Assembly: GCA_019418545.1 (NCBI GenBank)
Contig: DYBQ01000021.1
Coordinates: 1 to 13,527, forward strand
Direction: 5' to 3'
DNA: 13,527 bases
DNA from: Clostridiales bacterium
GTDB lineage: Bacteria; Bacillota; Clostridia; Oscillospirales; Acutalibacteraceae
Part shown: positions 12,037 through 13,527 of the stretch, piece by piece
Position numbering within the stretch: position 1 is the first letter of the stretch
How the letters are laid out: each line of letters opens with the position of its first letter
Notes under the pieces: model-generated
Database searches by the model: none
Told to the model about the DNA's origin: nothing
What the model saw: only the letters and a program-made list of their open reading frames with translations
Made by a program: the position numbers and the translations under genes

Positions 12037-12402
12037 GTGGATTATTTAGACGAGACTATGCCCTATAAGAAAAAATCAAAACGACGTGCGCCTGCCAAGG
12101 CTAAGCACAAGCATGATTTTCAACCATGTATCTTTGAGTATGAAGGTATCCAGTTTGACAGTGCACACGGAGTAATTCCAAAAGAAAAGGAAATGTTTGG
12201 AGACTATTGCGTTGTATGCGGAAAGATAGGGCATCGTTCCGATAACCGATGGATGGAGCGTGTACCCACTTCAATAAGGGGAGTTTTTAGTTTCGAATAT
12301 ACGGAAGAGGCAAAAAGAGAACTCAACCGAGGCACGAGAACCCTCCCTACATTTCGTCTGAAAGACATTTGGACACAGAAGTTTGTCCAGATTGAGCAGT
12401 GA
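12037..12402 (+). CDS. Hypothetical protein with His/Cys zinc motif, 121 residues
   Basis: The start GTG 12037 is chosen because GTGGAGGTG (12024-12032) gives a strong ribosome binding site; ATG 12058 is the alternative and would remove seven residues. A basic N-terminal tail (PYKKKSKRRAPAKAKHKHDF) could bind nucleic acid. Then FQPCIFEYEGIQFDSAHGVI, DYCVVCGKIGHRSDNRWMER and TEEAKRELNRGTRTLPTFRL follow. H26, C31, C58 and C61 could together bind a zinc ion. The HDFxPCxFEYEG ... YCxVCGKIG ... RTLPTF pattern is familiar from unassigned gut phage or plasmid proteins. It begins one base after the endonuclease stop; function unknown. Confidence 0.82.
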   Translation: MDYLDETMPYKKKSKRRAPAKAKHKHDFQPCIFEYEGIQFDSAHGVIPKEKEMFGDYCVVCGKIGHRSDNRWMERVPTSIRGVFSFEYTEEAKRELNRGTRTLPTFRLKDIWTQKFVQIEQ

Positions 12403-12424
12403 CCTCATACATACACATGAATTT

Positions 12425-12652
12425 ATGAGCGGTAAGAGAGAATTGATATATCCAAAAGGCGAGCGGGTATGGGTTGGGTACTATAACACTAACCACGAAC
12501 TGATTCTTATTCTGACGAGCAAAGAGTCCAGAGATTACTACTATTTATACGAGTTGGTTGACGGGGGTTTTAAGAAACTTGGGAGAGCGAGGTCCCCTGT
12601 GGAACTCGAAGAAAGGTTTGAAGTCAATAAAAGACTGGTGGTGTCACCATGA
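12425..12652 (+). CDS. Hypothetical beta-rich protein, 75 residues
   Basis: From ATG 12425 the product is MSGKRELIYPKGERVWVGYY, then NTNHELILILTSKESRDYYY, LYELVDGGFKKLGRARSP and a short C-terminal helix. The pattern RELxYPxGxxVWVGYYN ... LILTSK.xRDYYYLYEL ... FKKLGRxRSPxEFEEx is a recurrent small protein of gut Firmicute mobile elements in my memory, with no known function. No good ribosome binding site precedes it; an upstream TTG at 12383 in the same frame would overlap the previous gene by 20 bases and also lacks one. Coupled translation from the previous gene is possible. It ends in an ATGA overlap with the next gene. Confidence 0.78.
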   Translation: MSGKRELIYPKGERVWVGYYNTNHELILILTSKESRDYYYLYELVDGGFKKLGRARSPVELEERFEVNKRLVVSP

Positions 12653-13245
12653 ATGATTTTGAATTTGACTGCCTGCAGAAGAAACGCCTTGCTCAGCAGG
12701 CAAAATACCGTAAACGTGGGAGCAATAGCAAGAAGTGTCCTATGTCTACCGACCATATGACAAAAAAGCAATGGATAGAAAGGTGTGGAAAGATTGTGAC
12801 AATCAAGATGGATAGTCCGGTATCATGGGCGTCATTCAAAGAGTTGTCAAAGCAAACACAAGAAGAGTATCTAAAGAACCTTATGGGAAAATATCATATC
12901 AATGCCAGCAGTCTTGCGGAGATGTTTCATATCACACCAATTACTGTGCGACGTCATATTGCTACTCAGGGGTTAGCGGTTTCGTTCCCGGTTGGTCACT
13001 CCATGAATGCGGAAGATAGACGTGCTTGGGAGCTTTTCCTTTCTGGAGATACTGTTGAGCAATCTGAGAATGAAGTTGGCGTGGAAAGCGAAGAGATGTG
13101 TGAAGGGGAACCGATGTTAATGTGCAGTTTTTCGCTGAGGTTTAGCGGCAAAATTGATGTCTCCATGATTTCGAACTCACTGATACGTATTCTTGGAGAC
13201 CATTCGGTGGGTGAGATTGAAGTAACCTGTAATTTGGAGCCGTGA
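12649..13245 (+). CDS. Helix-turn-helix protein, probable phage regulator
   Basis: The 198-residue protein has a basic N-terminus (KKRLAQQAKYRKRGSNSKKC, 11-30), then MTKKQWIERCGKI and SPVSWASFKELSKQTQEEYL, a probable HTH at 81-105 (KYHINASSLAEMFHITPITV then RRHI), an acidic linker (~137-155), and a C-terminal beta-rich part, FSLRFSGKIDVSMISNSLIR then GEIEVTCNLEP. The N-terminal two thirds resemble putative regulatory proteins found in gut Firmicute phages and plasmids, with the HTH reading YxINxxxLAxMFxITPxTVxRH. It is likely DNA-binding; target unknown. GGTGGTG at 12637-12643 is its ribosome binding site, and ATG 12649 overlaps the upstream TGA by 4 bases. TGGTG (12636-12640) can pair with CACCA (12645-12649) across the start. 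Confidence 0.83.
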   Translation: MNDFEFDCLQKKRLAQQAKYRKRGSNSKKCPMSTDHMTKKQWIERCGKIVTIKMDSPVSWASFKELSKQTQEEYLKNLMGKYHINASSLAEMFHITPITVRRHIATQGLAVSFPVGHSMNAEDRRAWELFLSGDTVEQSENEVGVESEEMCEGEPMLMCSFSLRFSGKIDVSMISNSLIRILGDHSVGEIEVTCNLEP

Positions 13246-13300
13246 GAGCCTTGTTCTGATGGGTGATTTATGATAGAATTTCTTCAAAAGGAGTGGTTTG

Positions 13301-13527
13301 GTGGAATACGGATTTGACAAAACGTTTTTGACTGATGAAGACCTTGAGCAGAGCATGGATGATTTCATTGAAGTGATTAGCCAAGAGCTCGAAGCCGAAG
13401 AATGGAATACTACTATGCTTGATTTCCAAAAATCCAAGCAAATTCAGTTCGCTTATTCTGTTTTGAAATATCTGACGCGTGGGAGCGATGCCGTTGTTTC
13501 CTACAAATTACATGAACCGTTTAAGAC
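13301..13527 (+). CDS. Hypothetical protein, cut by window end
   Basis: GTG 13301, 7 bases after AAAGGAG (13287-13293), opens a frame to the window end (75 codons). It reads MEYGFDKTFLTDEDLEQSMD, then DFIEVISQELEAEEWNTTML, DFQKSKQIQFAYSVLKYLTR, and DAVVSYKLHEPFK. It is acidic and helical followed by a strand. Similar unassigned proteins with YGFxKxFxT ... DFxKSKxIQFAxxxLKxL ... VSYxLHEPFK are known to me from gut phages and elements, without function. The short gap before it (13246-13300) contains only a 15-codon frame at 13270 that I regard as chance. Confidence 0.72.
   Translation, partial: MEYGFDKTFLTDEDLEQSMDDFIEVISQELEAEEWNTTMLDFQKSKQIQFAYSVLKYLTRGSDAVVSYKLHEPFK

Noticed and set aside
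13270..13317. 15-codon frame in the gap before the last gene
   Set aside because: Too short, overlaps the next gene's ribosome binding site and start, no recognisable content.
1..13527. Genome-wide TAG reassignment
   Set aside because: TAG ends other genes cleanly (5135, 7781) right before the next gene's initiation module, and TAA and TGA are both common stops, so the standard code fits.
1..13527. CRISPR array or tRNA/rRNA genes
   Set aside because: No regularly spaced repeats of CRISPR type and no cloverleaf or rRNA-like sequence found on reading either strand.

Overview
The window is a dense, one-directional block of mostly small genes, all read on the + strand and many overlapping or separated by 15-26 bases. 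This layout, the many small cysteine-rich proteins of unknown function, and the extended Shine-Dalgarno sequences (AGGGAGGTGA, GGTGGTGAT) suggest the accessory region of a large phage, or a phage-like element, of a Clostridia-type Firmicute. All three stop codons end genes. No capsid, terminase, polymerase or tail gene is visible, so the phage assignment is inferred from gene style rather than hallmark genes.

Left part (1-3013). The window opens inside the C-terminal end of a probable IS21-type transposase. A small metallophosphoesterase follows, then a strong hairpin (831-882) in front of what looks like the broken N-terminus of a serine recombinase. Next is an intact group I (NifS/IscS-type) cysteine desulfurase, overlapped by two small genes. 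Bases 2699-3013 contain no confident gene, but their first part looks like the decayed continuation of the preceding small Cys-containing protein.

Middle part (3014-7783). This holds a run of 12 small genes plus a DUF1848-like protein. Many encode zinc-ribbon or other CxxC proteins. Between 4.9 and 7.8 kb most are preceded by near-copies of one short initiation module, (A/C)TTTGGTGGTGAT. The DUF1848-like protein carries a radical-SAM-type CxxxCxxC at its extreme C-terminus.

RNA-processing pair (7801-10177). A COG3541-type polymerase-beta-fold nucleotidyltransferase overlaps a full-length CCA-adding enzyme with an HD domain by 8 bases. With the cysteine desulfurase, a possible sulfur donor for tRNA thiolation, they suggest an RNA or tRNA maintenance function. 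That link is an inference.

Right part (10174-13527). After a small acidic protein comes a 312-base gene-free stretch full of hairpins. These include a nearly ideal three-way junction at 10622-10718, the best candidate here for an undescribed structured RNA. Then follow a secreted SleB-type cell-wall hydrolase, a free-standing HNH-AP2 homing-type endonuclease, two small proteins, an HTH-containing protein and a gene cut by the window end.

All family assignments are from reading motifs; no database search was run.
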